Shown here piece by piece: positions 1 through 6,407 of a stretch of 8,253 nt of DNA (position 1 is the stretch's first letter; every line of letters starts with the position of its first letter). The position numbers and the translations under genes were made by a program. The DNA is from Lysobacterales bacterium (GTDB taxonomy: Bacteria > Pseudomonadota > Gammaproteobacteria > Xanthomonadales > SZUA-36). The stretch covers positions 1 through 8,253 of the forward strand of contig SHZL01000119.1 of the NCBI GenBank assembly GCA_009692275.1, in the 5' to 3' direction. The notes beneath the pieces are model-generated. The model searched no databases, was not told the origin of the DNA, and worked only from the letters and a program-made list of their open reading frames with translations.

Positions 1-1
1 G

Positions 2-205
2 GAACATCTCAGCGGAGCCGTGGTGCCGGAAAAATTGATCCGCCGCCTCGAGCAAGCGCGGGATGTGGAACTGGAAGGCATAAAGATTTGCGCAGAAAAG
101 CTGCAGGAGATGCAGGAGATCCCGGGAATCTCCGGGGTGAACCTGATGACGCCAGGCGATCCGGCCATCCTGCTTGAAGCCATCCGCATGGCGGGCCTAA
201 GATGA
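2..205 (+). CDS. Methylenetetrahydrofolate reductase-family protein, C-terminal end (5' truncated by window)
   Basis: Only the last 67 codons are visible, ending at TGA 203-205. The reading frame is open to the left edge, so the real start lies outside the window. The visible part contains a VPEKLIRRLEQA stretch, a helix with EGIKICAEKLQEMQ, and a GISGVNLMTPGDPAILLEA segment close to the end. This order (a ProGlu-Leu-Ile-Arg-Arg helix, an EGI-x-IC helix, then a Gly-Val-x-Gly-Val-x-Leu-Met strand) is what I expect at the C-terminus of the MetF-like TIM barrel. That family uses FAD to reduce 5,10-methylene-tetrahydrofolate to 5-methyl-tetrahydrofolate, or runs the reverse reaction in demethylation pathways. 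The desaturase gene follows 55 bp downstream on the same strand. The assignment rests on a short fragment without the flavin-binding residues, so a divergent family member with another C1 role is possible. Confidence 0.68.
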   Translation, partial: EHLSGAVVPEKLIRRLEQARDVELEGIKICAEKLQEMQEIPGISGVNLMTPGDPAILLEAIRMAGLR

Positions 206-227
206 TGATGTTGATAATTGTAATGGA

Positions 228-241
228 GCCGGTATGCCGGC
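228..241 (+). other. Small GC-rich hairpin in the gap before the desaturase gene
   Basis: The 55-bp gap between the reductase stop and the desaturase start contains a perfect 5-bp inverted repeat, GCCGG and CCGGC, around a TATG loop. It has no T-run after it, so it is not a convincing intrinsic terminator. It could be a weak attenuating or mRNA-stabilising element between two cistrons, or chance in GC-rich DNA. Confidence 0.25.
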
Positions 242-260
242 GCGGTGAGCGGACAGAATC

Positions 261-1298
261 ATGAGTTTTCTGACACGGGCATTTCACGAACCGCAGGGCC
301 TGGTGTATCACGGCGGCGCCGTTGCCTACGCGGTGCTGGCCTGGGGCTGTGGTTTTGCGGAACTGTTTTCCTCCAACTGGGCCATCAACATCGCCGCTAC
401 CCTGTTACTGGCGCACGGCATGGTGATTGCGGCCTACATGATCCACGAGTGCGGCCACAACACCGTGTTCCGTGCCAATGAGCATAATGCGCGCCTGGGC
501 CGTTTCCTGAATTGGCTGAGCGCCAGCAATTACGGCATGTTTGAGGACATTCGCTACAAGCATTTTCGCCATCACATGGATAACGACGATGCCGTGTGGT
601 GGGAATACGAGCCGTTCTTTGAACGGCATCCGCTGATTTGCCGGGTCACGAAGATACTGGAATGGTTTTACATCCCGGCGCATGAGCTGATCATGCACTG
701 CATCAGCATGTTCACCTCGTTCATCATTCCGCAACGGCGCGACCAGAGGGTGCGCAATGTGACGGTGCTGCTGGTGCGCGGGACGGTATTTCTCACGCTG
801 CTGGTGTTCTACCCCAAGGTTGCGATTCTTTCCTTCGTAGCCTTCCTGCTGATGGTGCACGTGTTGCGCCTGATGGACAGCACGCACCACGATTACGGCC
901 CCAATCCCTCTCTGTTCGTGGAGAACCCGCTCTCGCGTTTTGGCGGGCGCGCCACCGAGCAGGAGCACACGTTTAGTTGCCCCGTGTCCACGCGCTTTGC
1001 CGTGCCCAACTGGCTGGTGTTGAATTTCGGCTTCCACAATGCCCACCATATCCGCCCCACCGTGCCGTGGTACCGCCTGCCGTCGTTCGATCGGGAAAAA
1101 CTCGGCGCCGATTATGCGCGGGTCATTCCGTTCTCCTCGCAACTGCGCATGTACCACCGCTACCGGGTATGCCGCGTGATGCACGAAGGCGGCCCGTACG
1201 ACAATGAGCAAAGTGCGCTGGGGCCGGATTACCTGCAGGCTTGCAAGGACGTACGCAACTACGGCGGTAATGCCGTGTCCTTCCTGATGTCCTTTTGA
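261..1298 (+). CDS. Fatty acid desaturase-family membrane di-iron enzyme
   Basis: The protein has 345 residues and carries the three histidine boxes of the membrane fatty acid desaturase/hydroxylase superfamily (PF00487). They are HECGH at residues 62-66, HFRHH at 101-105 and HNAHH at 259-263, which bind the di-iron centre. Hydrophobic membrane segments lie at about 20-60 and 166-202, with a further hydrophobic stretch around 136-157. A THHDYGPN segment at 208-215 and EQEH at 233-236 may add metal-site or active-site residues. The family uses O2 and electrons from a ferredoxin or cytochrome partner to desaturate or hydroxylate acyl chains, carotenoids or similar hydrophobic substrates at the cytoplasmic membrane. 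The substrate cannot be read from the sequence. ATG 261 is the first start after an in-frame TGA at 246-248, and a weak AGCGGA ribosome site lies 7 bp upstream. The gene is followed immediately by the TIM-barrel gene, suggesting co-expression. No electron-transfer partner is visible next to it. Confidence 0.9.
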   Translation: MSFLTRAFHEPQGLVYHGGAVAYAVLAWGCGFAELFSSNWAINIAATLLLAHGMVIAAYMIHECGHNTVFRANEHNARLGRFLNWLSASNYGMFEDIRYKHFRHHMDNDDAVWWEYEPFFERHPLICRVTKILEWFYIPAHELIMHCISMFTSFIIPQRRDQRVRNVTVLLVRGTVFLTLLVFYPKVAILSFVAFLLMVHVLRLMDSTHHDYGPNPSLFVENPLSRFGGRATEQEHTFSCPVSTRFAVPNWLVLNFGFHNAHHIRPTVPWYRLPSFDREKLGADYARVIPFSSQLRMYHRYRVCRVMHEGGPYDNEQSALGPDYLQACKDVRNYGGNAVSFLMSF

Positions 1299-1300
1299 AC

Positions 1301-2137
1301 ATGCAAAAACTGCACGTGTTTCAGTCCCTGTGGGCCATGGAGTTGCGCCGTCCCGGACAGCCGGAACGACCCATGGAAGAAAATTTTGCGCTGGCGGCGG
1401 AAGCCGGTTATCACGGACTGTGTGTCGATCCTTCGGTTGAGGAAATACCGGCAACACTCGACCTGCTCCCTCTGTTCGGGAAGCACGGCCTGAAGTGCAT
1501 GGTCAACGCGTTTCCGCACAGTCGCGAGGAGATGCGGCCACTGCTGGAAATGGCCAGGGAGATGAACGCGTGCCATGTCAACGCCCTGGGCACCGAAATA
1601 CCCCTCAGTGTCAGCGAAGGCGCGGCCACCGTGCAGCAGTGGCTGGAGGAGGCCGCTGCGGTGGGCATTCCACTGTTATTCGAAACTCACCGGGACAGCC
1701 TGCTTAACGACCTGGGATATACCCTGCAATTGCTCGATGCCGTGCCTGAAATGCGGCTATGCGCTGATCTGTCGCACTTTGTGGTCGACCGGGAGCTGCG
1801 CTTGCCGCTGAGTGATCTGAACCGTGGCTACATCAACCGGGTGTTACAGCGCTCCGACTGCTTCCAGGGGCGCGTGGCGAGCAGTGAGCAAATCCAGGTG
1901 CAAATCGATTTTCCCCAACACCAGTGCTGGGTCGAACAGTTCAAAACCTGGTGGGCAGATGGCATAAGCTGGTGGCGGGAGCGCAACGGCGATGACGCCA
2001 CCCTGGTTTTTTTGTGCGAACTGGGCCCGCCGATCTATGCCATCACCGATGCGCAGGGTCTGGAGCTTTCCGACCGCTGGGAAGAAGCAAAAACGATCAG
2101 GCAGTGGGTTGAGTCGATCTGGTCATGTGTGCCCTGA
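1301..2137 (+). CDS. TIM-barrel protein, sugar phosphate isomerase/epimerase (xylose isomerase-like) superfamily
   Basis: From ATG 1301 the protein has 278 residues, a usual length for the AP-endonuclease-2/xylose-isomerase-like TIM barrel (PF01261). Counting from this ATG, the expected metal-site motifs are FETH (Glu128, His130) at the end of one strand, ADLSH (Asp156, His159) on the next, and CELGP (Glu240) near the last strand. The strand that usually carries a His-x-Arg metal ligand reads FQGRVASSEQIQVQ here, with Gln in place of His. Such proteins isomerise or epimerise sugars and polyols, or act as lyases or hydrolases on related cyclic compounds; the substrate is unknown. An overlapping TTG at 1295 (TTGA with the desaturase stop) would add two residues. 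I prefer the ATG, which lies 2 bp after that stop, and no clear ribosome site precedes either, consistent with translational coupling. The 3' end overlaps the opposing MATE gene by 41 bp. Confidence 0.85.
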   Translation: MQKLHVFQSLWAMELRRPGQPERPMEENFALAAEAGYHGLCVDPSVEEIPATLDLLPLFGKHGLKCMVNAFPHSREEMRPLLEMAREMNACHVNALGTEIPLSVSEGAATVQQWLEEAAAVGIPLLFETHRDSLLNDLGYTLQLLDAVPEMRLCADLSHFVVDRELRLPLSDLNRGYINRVLQRSDCFQGRVASSEQIQVQIDFPQHQCWVEQFKTWWADGISWWRERNGDDATLVFLCELGPPIYAITDAQGLELSDRWEEAKTIRQWVESIWSCVP

Positions 2138-3449
2138 TATGTCGCCCCAGCCACAGGTAGGCGACGATGGCGAGCAACACGTTACTGATGCTGCTGGCGA
2201 CAAAGATTCCCTCGATGCCAAACAGCCAGCGGCCCAGCAGAGCCAGCGGCAGGAACAGAAACATCACGCGCGCCGATGAGATCAGCATGCCCGGCAGCGG
2301 ACGACCGGTGCCGTTGAAGGCTGCGTTGACCGTCATCACGATTCCGTGCGCTCCATAGCCCCAGGAAACCAGCCAGAAATAATGCACGGCGACATCGCGG
2401 ATGGCCGGGGTTTCACTGAACAAGCCGCTGAGTGGCCGCGCAAACAGATCCATTGCCAGCATCAGCACTAAACCATACAGCAGGCAAAAGCGCGTGATCA
2501 GCCGCCGGGCCTCAATCAGGCGGTCCAGTTTTCCGGCGCCAAAATTCTGGCCGAAAAACGGACTGGACACGGCAGCCAGCGAATAGAACACCAGCAGTGC
2601 AAATGGCTCCATGCGTGCCGCCACCCCGTATCCTGCCACTGCATCGACGCCGTACCCGGCCAGCATCGCAACCACGATGCCGGAGGAAAGCGGAATGATC
2701 AGGTTGGTGCCCGTGGCTGGAATACCGATGACCAGCATGTGCTTCCAGGAGGCAATTCTCACGCGCAAGGATACCAGCAGGCTGGCAAAAATATGCAGCC
2801 GGCGCGTGACATACAGCATGGTTATGGCGAGCACGCTGAGATTGGCAATCAGGGTTGCCAGTGCCGCGCCGCCAACACCCAATCGCGGAAAACCCAGCAG
2901 CCCGAAAATGAACAGTGGATCGAGGATCACGTTGAGCACCGCAGCTACGGACATCAATTTCGCTTCCAGGGGCGCGTTGCCGCGCGCCCGCAGCGCGGCC
3001 AGCGTAGCCCACAGGCAGGCATCCGATGGTGCAACCCAGTACCACACCGACATGTAATCGCGAATCATGGGCATCAGCTCGGGGGTGGCGCCGAGTAAAC
3101 GGAACACCGGATCAATCGTATAAAGTCCCACCACGGCCATCACGCCCAGCACCAGGGTAGAGAGCAGGGCGCTGTCAGTAGTCAGGCGGCGCGCAAAGGG
3201 CTCATCCCCACGACCGACGGCGCGGGAGATGACCGAAGCTGCGCCAATTTCAAATCCCATGGCGATGCCATACATGAACCAGATCACCGGCAGGGTAAAA
3301 CTGACCGCAGCCAGGGGCGCATCGCCCAGGCGGGAGATGTAGAACATGTCCACGGCTTCAAATGAGAAGATCGCCACTAATCCCAGCGAGAACGCCGATG
3401 TTTGGCGACGTAGGTGGCCTCCTACCGGTCCTGTGGTCAGGTCATGCAT
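2097..3449 (-). CDS. MATE-family efflux transporter (NorM/DinF-like)
   Basis: The 450-residue protein is of normal MATE length, with the repeated two-lobe layout and about twelve hydrophobic segments. The first lobe (about 15-215) begins with a VDMFYISRLG motif, in which Asp34 is at the position of the conserved TM1 acidic residue. It also has the NVILDPLFIFG motif at 173-183 that marks the family. The second lobe (about 235-435) opens with IGIPATGTNLIIPLS and contains GQNFGAG at 300-306 and the FNGTGRP motif at 378-384. MATE proteins expel cationic drugs, toxins or metabolites across the inner membrane in exchange for Na+ or H+; the substrate here is unknown. ATG 3449 gives a sensible short cytoplasmic N-terminus, but there is no good ribosome site before it. 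The gene is on the same strand as the sugar dehydrogenase, 92 bp downstream of it, so read-through is possible. Its end runs 41 bp into the convergent TIM-barrel gene. Confidence 0.92.
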   Translation of the reverse strand: MHDLTTGPVGGHLRRQTSAFSLGLVAIFSFEAVDMFYISRLGDAPLAAVSFTLPVIWFMYGIAMGFEIGAASVISRAVGRGDEPFARRLTTDSALLSTLVLGVMAVVGLYTIDPVFRLLGATPELMPMIRDYMSVWYWVAPSDACLWATLAALRARGNAPLEAKLMSVAAVLNVILDPLFIFGLLGFPRLGVGGAALATLIANLSVLAITMLYVTRRLHIFASLLVSLRVRIASWKHMLVIGIPATGTNLIIPLSSGIVVAMLAGYGVDAVAGYGVAARMEPFALLVFYSLAAVSSPFFGQNFGAGKLDRLIEARRLITRFCLLYGLVLMLAMDLFARPLSGLFSETPAIRDVAVHYFWLVSWGYGAHGIVMTVNAAFNGTGRPLPGMLISSARVMFLFLPLALLGRWLFGIEGIFVASSISNVLLAIVAYLWLGRHIRAHMTRSTQPTA

Positions 3450-3541
3450 GCTGATATATCAATAAAAGGCCCTATTCTTGGGTCATTTCGGGCAGCAAAA
3501 GCGGGGCCCGAGCGAGGAAAAGGCGCGGATTTTCCGGTTGG

Positions 3542-4699
3542 TCAGCAGTCCCGGCACGGGCGGATAAGGCGGCCGTTCGCTTCGTCCGTCAGTATATAGA
3601 CCAAACCGTCCGGTCCGACCCGGACATCGCGGATGCGCGCTCCCAGGTCCGCCAGCAACCTTTCGACTTCCCCGATCGATCGCTCCTCATTATCGAGCTG
3701 TGCCCGGACCAGCAATTTCGCTTTTAGGGCTCCAACCAGGACATTGCCGTTCCAGTCGGGAAACTCCGATCCGCGATAGACGGCCAGGCCGGAAGGTGCA
3801 ATTGACGGTGCCCACACGATCAGTGGTGATGTGATGCCGGGCGCGTGGGCGCGCTCGGAAATCAGGTATCCATCATAGCCAACGCCGTTGGTGGTCAGCG
3901 GCCAGCCGTAATTGCTGCCGGCAGTCAGCCGGTTGATTTCGTCGCCGCCGCGCGGTCCGTGTTCGTGCTCCCACACCACGCCTGTTTCCGTATCGATGGT
4001 CAGCCCCTGCGCGTTGCGGTGGCCGTAGGTGTAGATTTCCGGGCGAACGTCTGCCCGCCCGATGCAGGGATTATCCGCGGGTGGTTTGCCGCCGCGGTCG
4101 AGCCGCAGGATTTTCCCCAGGTCCGAGGAAAGATCCTGCGCGGCATCACGGTCGTCAAAGCCGTCGCCAACCGTCAGCAGGAAGGTCTTGTCCGGCAGAA
4201 ACAGGATGCGGCCACCGGGGTGGTGTGCGCCGGCCTTATCTGGCGCAACGCGAAAAATCGTTTGTCCATCAGCCAGGTGATTGCCCGCCAGCCGCGCGCG
4301 CCACACGGAAGTGTGGTTGGCCTTCTCATCGCCGCCCGCATAGGCGATGAAAACGGTCTGCGTCGTGGCGAAGTCCGGATCAAGCGCAATGTCGTGCAGC
4401 CCGCTGTCTTCTTTCACCATGACATCGTCGGGCAGTCCGATGCGCGATTCCGGCAAGGTTGCCGGCAGCAATGCGCCCTCGCGATACACGCGCAGGCCCC
4501 CGGCCTTTTCAATGATCAGGATGGTGCCATCCGGCGCGAATGCCATGCTCCAGGGCAGGTTGAGCCCCGCTGCAAAGATTTCGACTTTGAGTGGCGGCGG
4601 TGATTTGGCCTCAGCTGGCGCCGCGCTTGCAGTATGGGCTGCAAACAAAATCAGCAGCGCGCATACCGCAGTCGCACGCGCAAGGGTAGTAATGAGCAC
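3542..4699 (-). CDS. Secreted PQQ-dependent sugar dehydrogenase, glucose/sorbosone dehydrogenase family (aldose dehydrogenase-like)
   Basis: The 385-residue protein begins with a signal peptide: short basic start, hydrophobic core at about 11-20, and probable cleavage after the AHTASA segment near residue 26. The mature part is a six-bladed beta-propeller of the GSDH family (PF07995). Blade motifs run in order: LPWSMAFAPDG (48-58), GLHDIALDPDF (100-110), HHPGGR (159-164), TVGDG (176-180), YGHRNAQGL (225-233), EHGPRGGDE (246-254), NYGWP (263-267) and WAPSIAPSGL (296-305). By comparison with the soluble glucose and YliI-type aldose dehydrogenases, His160, Asp179 and Arg228 are the expected catalytic and PQQ-binding residues. 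The family oxidises aldoses to lactones in the periplasm with PQQ and Ca2+. The start is GTG, supported by an AAGGA site 8 bp upstream. The protein ends in an unusual Cys-x-x-Cys. It lies 11 bp after the aldehyde dehydrogenase gene and is probably translated from the same message. No PQQ biosynthesis gene is in the window. Confidence 0.9.
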   Translation of the reverse strand: MLITTLARATAVCALLILFAAHTASAAPAEAKSPPPLKVEIFAAGLNLPWSMAFAPDGTILIIEKAGGLRVYREGALLPATLPESRIGLPDDVMVKEDSGLHDIALDPDFATTQTVFIAYAGGDEKANHTSVWRARLAGNHLADGQTIFRVAPDKAGAHHPGGRILFLPDKTFLLTVGDGFDDRDAAQDLSSDLGKILRLDRGGKPPADNPCIGRADVRPEIYTYGHRNAQGLTIDTETGVVWEHEHGPRGGDEINRLTAGSNYGWPLTTNGVGYDGYLISERAHAPGITSPLIVWAPSIAPSGLAVYRGSEFPDWNGNVLVGALKAKLLVRAQLDNEERSIGEVERLLADLGARIRDVRVGPDGLVYILTDEANGRLIRPCRDC

Positions 4700-4707
4700 G
4701 ATGGGTT

Positions 4708-4712
4708 TCCTT
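4708..4712 (-). promoter_or_regulatory. Ribosome-binding site of the sugar dehydrogenase, overlapping the upstream stop codon
   Basis: Read on the - strand this is AAGGA, 8 bp before the GTG start at 4699. Its first bases lie inside the TAA stop codon of the aldehyde dehydrogenase (4713-4711). It fixes the GTG as the start and suggests translational coupling of the two genes. Confidence 0.7.
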
Positions 4713-6204
4713 ATTCCAGTTCCAGCCAGGTCGTTTTCAATTCAGTGTAATCGTGGAAGGCATGGATGGATTTATCCCGGCCGTTGCCACTTTGTTTGAA
4801 ACCGCCGAAGGGCACGGTCATGTCACCGCCAAAGTAGTTATTGATGCCCATGGTGCCAACGCGCACGGCCGCAGCGACCTTGTGAGCGGTATTGATGTTG
4901 TTGCTCCATACCGCGCCGGCCAGGCCATAGATGGAATCGTTGGCAATGGCGATGGCTTCTTCGGCGGTCCTGAACCCGATGACTGACAGGACCGGACCGA
5001 AGATTTCCTCCCGGGCAATACGCATCGTGTTGGTAACGTCGCCGAAAATTGTTGGTTCATGGTAGAAACCGCCGCTATCGCGCATAACCTGGCCACCGCC
5101 AAAGAGCAGCTTCGCGCCTTCATCGCGGCCTATGCCTATGTATTCGGCCACGGTGCAGAACTGACCTTCATCAATCATCGGGCCCATGGCGGTTTTGGGG
5201 TCCAGTGGGTCGCCCGGCATCCATTTGCGCGCGCGTTCCACCAGTAATTCCATGAAATGGTCGCGGATTTTTTCTTCCACGATCAGGCGGGTGCCGGCGG
5301 TGCAGGTCTGGCCGCCGTTGTAGAACACGGCCACGGCCGCCATGGCGGCGGCTTTTTCCAGGTTGGCGTCGGCAAAGACAATGTTCGGGCTCTTCCCGCC
5401 CAGTTCGAGAAAGGTGCGCTTGAGATTGGATTGACCCGAGTAGGCCATGAGCATCTTGCCTACCGGTGTGGATCCGGTAAACGTCAGGCCGTCGATGTCC
5501 ATGTGGGTCGCAAGGTGTTTGCCGAGACTGCTGCCCGGCCCGGGCAAGACCTGCAACACACCGTCCGGCAAACCGGCCTCAGCGGCCAGGCCGGCAATGC
5601 GGATGGCGCTCAGGGGTGTGTTGGAGGCAGGCTTGAGCACCACGGAATTACCGGTGGCCAAAGAAGGCCCGAGCTTCCAGGCGGTGGTGGACAAGGGAAA
5701 ATTCCACGGCACGATGGCGGTGACCACGCCCAGCGGCAGGCGTTGCACCAGCGCCAGGGTGCCCGGTGGGGTGGGTGCGATTTCGTCGTAGACCTTGTCG
5801 ATGGCCTCGCCGCTCCAGCGCAGGGTGCGAACAGCAGCAGGGACATCTACATTGAGTGTGTCCGAAATCGGTTTGCCCACATCCAGACATTCCAGCAGGG
5901 CGATTTCGTCGCGGTGTTTTTCAATCAACTCGGCCCAGCGCACCAGCACCATTTTGCGCGCGGAAGGCGCCATCTGCGACCAATCGCCACGCTCGAAAGC
6001 CTGGCGTGCCCCGGTGACTGCGAGGTCAGCATCTTCCGGGCCGCAACTGGCAACCTGGGTCAGCTCCGCTCCGTTGGCCGGGTTCATCGTGGGTCGTGTT
6101 GCTCCGCTCAAGGCGTGGACGTAACGGCCATTGATGAACGCGCGGCCTTCAAAGGCCAGTTGGGTGCTGGCTGCACGCCAGTCCGATACGGTTTTATCGA
6201 GCAT
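4711..6204 (-). CDS. NAD(P)+-dependent aldehyde dehydrogenase, PuuC-like
   Basis: From ATG 6204 the protein has 497 residues, typical for a class 1/2 aldehyde dehydrogenase. Key sites are present: PWNFP with Asn168, LKPAS with Lys191 (cofactor), FTGSTPVG at 242-249, ELGGKSPN with Glu267 as general base, GGQTCTAG with catalytic Cys301, and EEIFGPVLSV at 399-408. Long stretches, such as LRWSGEAIDKVYDE, the GLTFTGS region and the C-terminal PFGGFKQSGNGRDKS, resemble E. coli PuuC, the gamma-glutamyl-gamma-aminobutyraldehyde dehydrogenase of putrescine breakdown. PuuC-type enzymes are broad, so the true aldehyde is uncertain, and no putrescine pathway partner is visible here. The enzyme is cytoplasmic and oxidises aldehydes to acids with NAD(P)+. 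The reading frame is open 57 bp further upstream, but ATG 6204 is preferred because GAGG lies 6 bp before it and the protein then starts where family members do. It is the first gene of a unit with the sugar dehydrogenase. Confidence 0.93.
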   Translation of the reverse strand: MLDKTVSDWRAASTQLAFEGRAFINGRYVHALSGATRPTMNPANGAELTQVASCGPEDADLAVTGARQAFERGDWSQMAPSARKMVLVRWAELIEKHRDEIALLECLDVGKPISDTLNVDVPAAVRTLRWSGEAIDKVYDEIAPTPPGTLALVQRLPLGVVTAIVPWNFPLSTTAWKLGPSLATGNSVVLKPASNTPLSAIRIAGLAAEAGLPDGVLQVLPGPGSSLGKHLATHMDIDGLTFTGSTPVGKMLMAYSGQSNLKRTFLELGGKSPNIVFADANLEKAAAMAAVAVFYNGGQTCTAGTRLIVEEKIRDHFMELLVERARKWMPGDPLDPKTAMGPMIDEGQFCTVAEYIGIGRDEGAKLLFGGGQVMRDSGGFYHEPTIFGDVTNTMRIAREEIFGPVLSVIGFRTAEEAIAIANDSIYGLAGAVWSNNINTAHKVAAAVRVGTMGINNYFGGDMTVPFGGFKQSGNGRDKSIHAFHDYTELKTTWLELE

Positions 6205-6210
6205 GTCTAA

Positions 6211-6214
6211 CCTC
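6211..6214 (-). promoter_or_regulatory. Ribosome-binding site of the aldehyde dehydrogenase
   Basis: On the - strand this reads GAGG, 6 bp before ATG 6204. It decides between this start and an in-frame ATG at 6261, which would add 19 residues that do not resemble the family. Confidence 0.65.
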
Positions 6215-6249
6215 ACAAATCGATGGGAGTAGGGACGAGCAGGGCAGCG

Positions 6250-6278
6250 AGACTGGTACATGCCTGCAAACCCAGTCT
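6250..6278. promoter_or_regulatory. Inverted repeat in the divergent intergenic region, possible operator
   Basis: AGACTGG at 6250-6256 and CCAGTCT at 6272-6278 form a perfect 7-bp inverted repeat with a 15-bp spacer. The half-site centres are 22 bp apart, about two helical turns, which would suit a dimeric regulator binding one face of the DNA. It lies 46 bp upstream of the aldehyde dehydrogenase start and 130 bp before the amidohydrolase start. No regulator gene is nearby, and a 7-bp match can arise by chance, so this is a candidate only. The rest of the 203-bp gap holds a candidate + strand promoter and no gene. Confidence 0.25.
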
Positions 6279-6313
6279 AAACCAATTCGATGAATACTTG
6301 GATTACGCTGTGG

Positions 6314-6342
6314 TTGCGCCGCAGGGGCGGTATCGGTATATA
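6314..6342 (+). promoter_or_regulatory. Candidate sigma-70-type promoter for the amidohydrolase
   Basis: TTGCGC at 6314-6319 and TATATA at 6337-6342 are separated by 17 bp, the ideal spacing. They match the consensus -35 and -10 at 3/6 and 4/6 positions. Transcription would begin near 6349, giving a leader of about 60 nt before ATG 6408. The AT-rich -10 stands out in GC-rich surroundings, but the -35 is weak. Confidence 0.35.
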
Positions 6343-6394
6343 TGGGGTAGATATGGATGCAGCCCACACAGTGGCCGCAATCGCCGCACTACCC

Positions 6395-6398
6395 GGAG
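6395..6398 (+). promoter_or_regulatory. Ribosome-binding site of the amidohydrolase
   Basis: GGAG lies 9 bp upstream of ATG 6408. It favours this start over the other in-frame ATG at 6357. The out-of-frame ATG at 6404 is only 5 bp from it. Confidence 0.5.
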
Positions 6399-6407
6399 TA
6401 CCAATGC

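Noticed and set aside
405..1457. 350-codon open frame on the - strand
   Set aside because: It lies antisense to the desaturase with its three histidine boxes and runs into the TIM-barrel gene. Its translation is rich in His, Arg and Gln with no recognisable domain, as expected for a shadow frame in GC-rich DNA.
3450..3541. Intrinsic terminator after the sugar dehydrogenase (GGCCC/GGGCC pairing followed on the - strand by TTTTATT)
   Set aside because: The stem is only five pairs with a loop of about 30 nt, and the shorter alternative has a mismatch. The T-run is real but the hairpin is too weak to call. No gene is seen in this 92-bp gap, which must also hold any promoter for the MATE gene.
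3845..4603. 252-codon open frame on the + strand
   Set aside because: It is antisense to the PQQ sugar dehydrogenase, whose motifs and signal peptide are complete. No domain is recognisable in the antisense product.
5257..6210. 317-codon open frame on the + strand
   Set aside because: It is antisense to the clear aldehyde dehydrogenase and has low-complexity Gly/His/Gln-rich composition without a family match.
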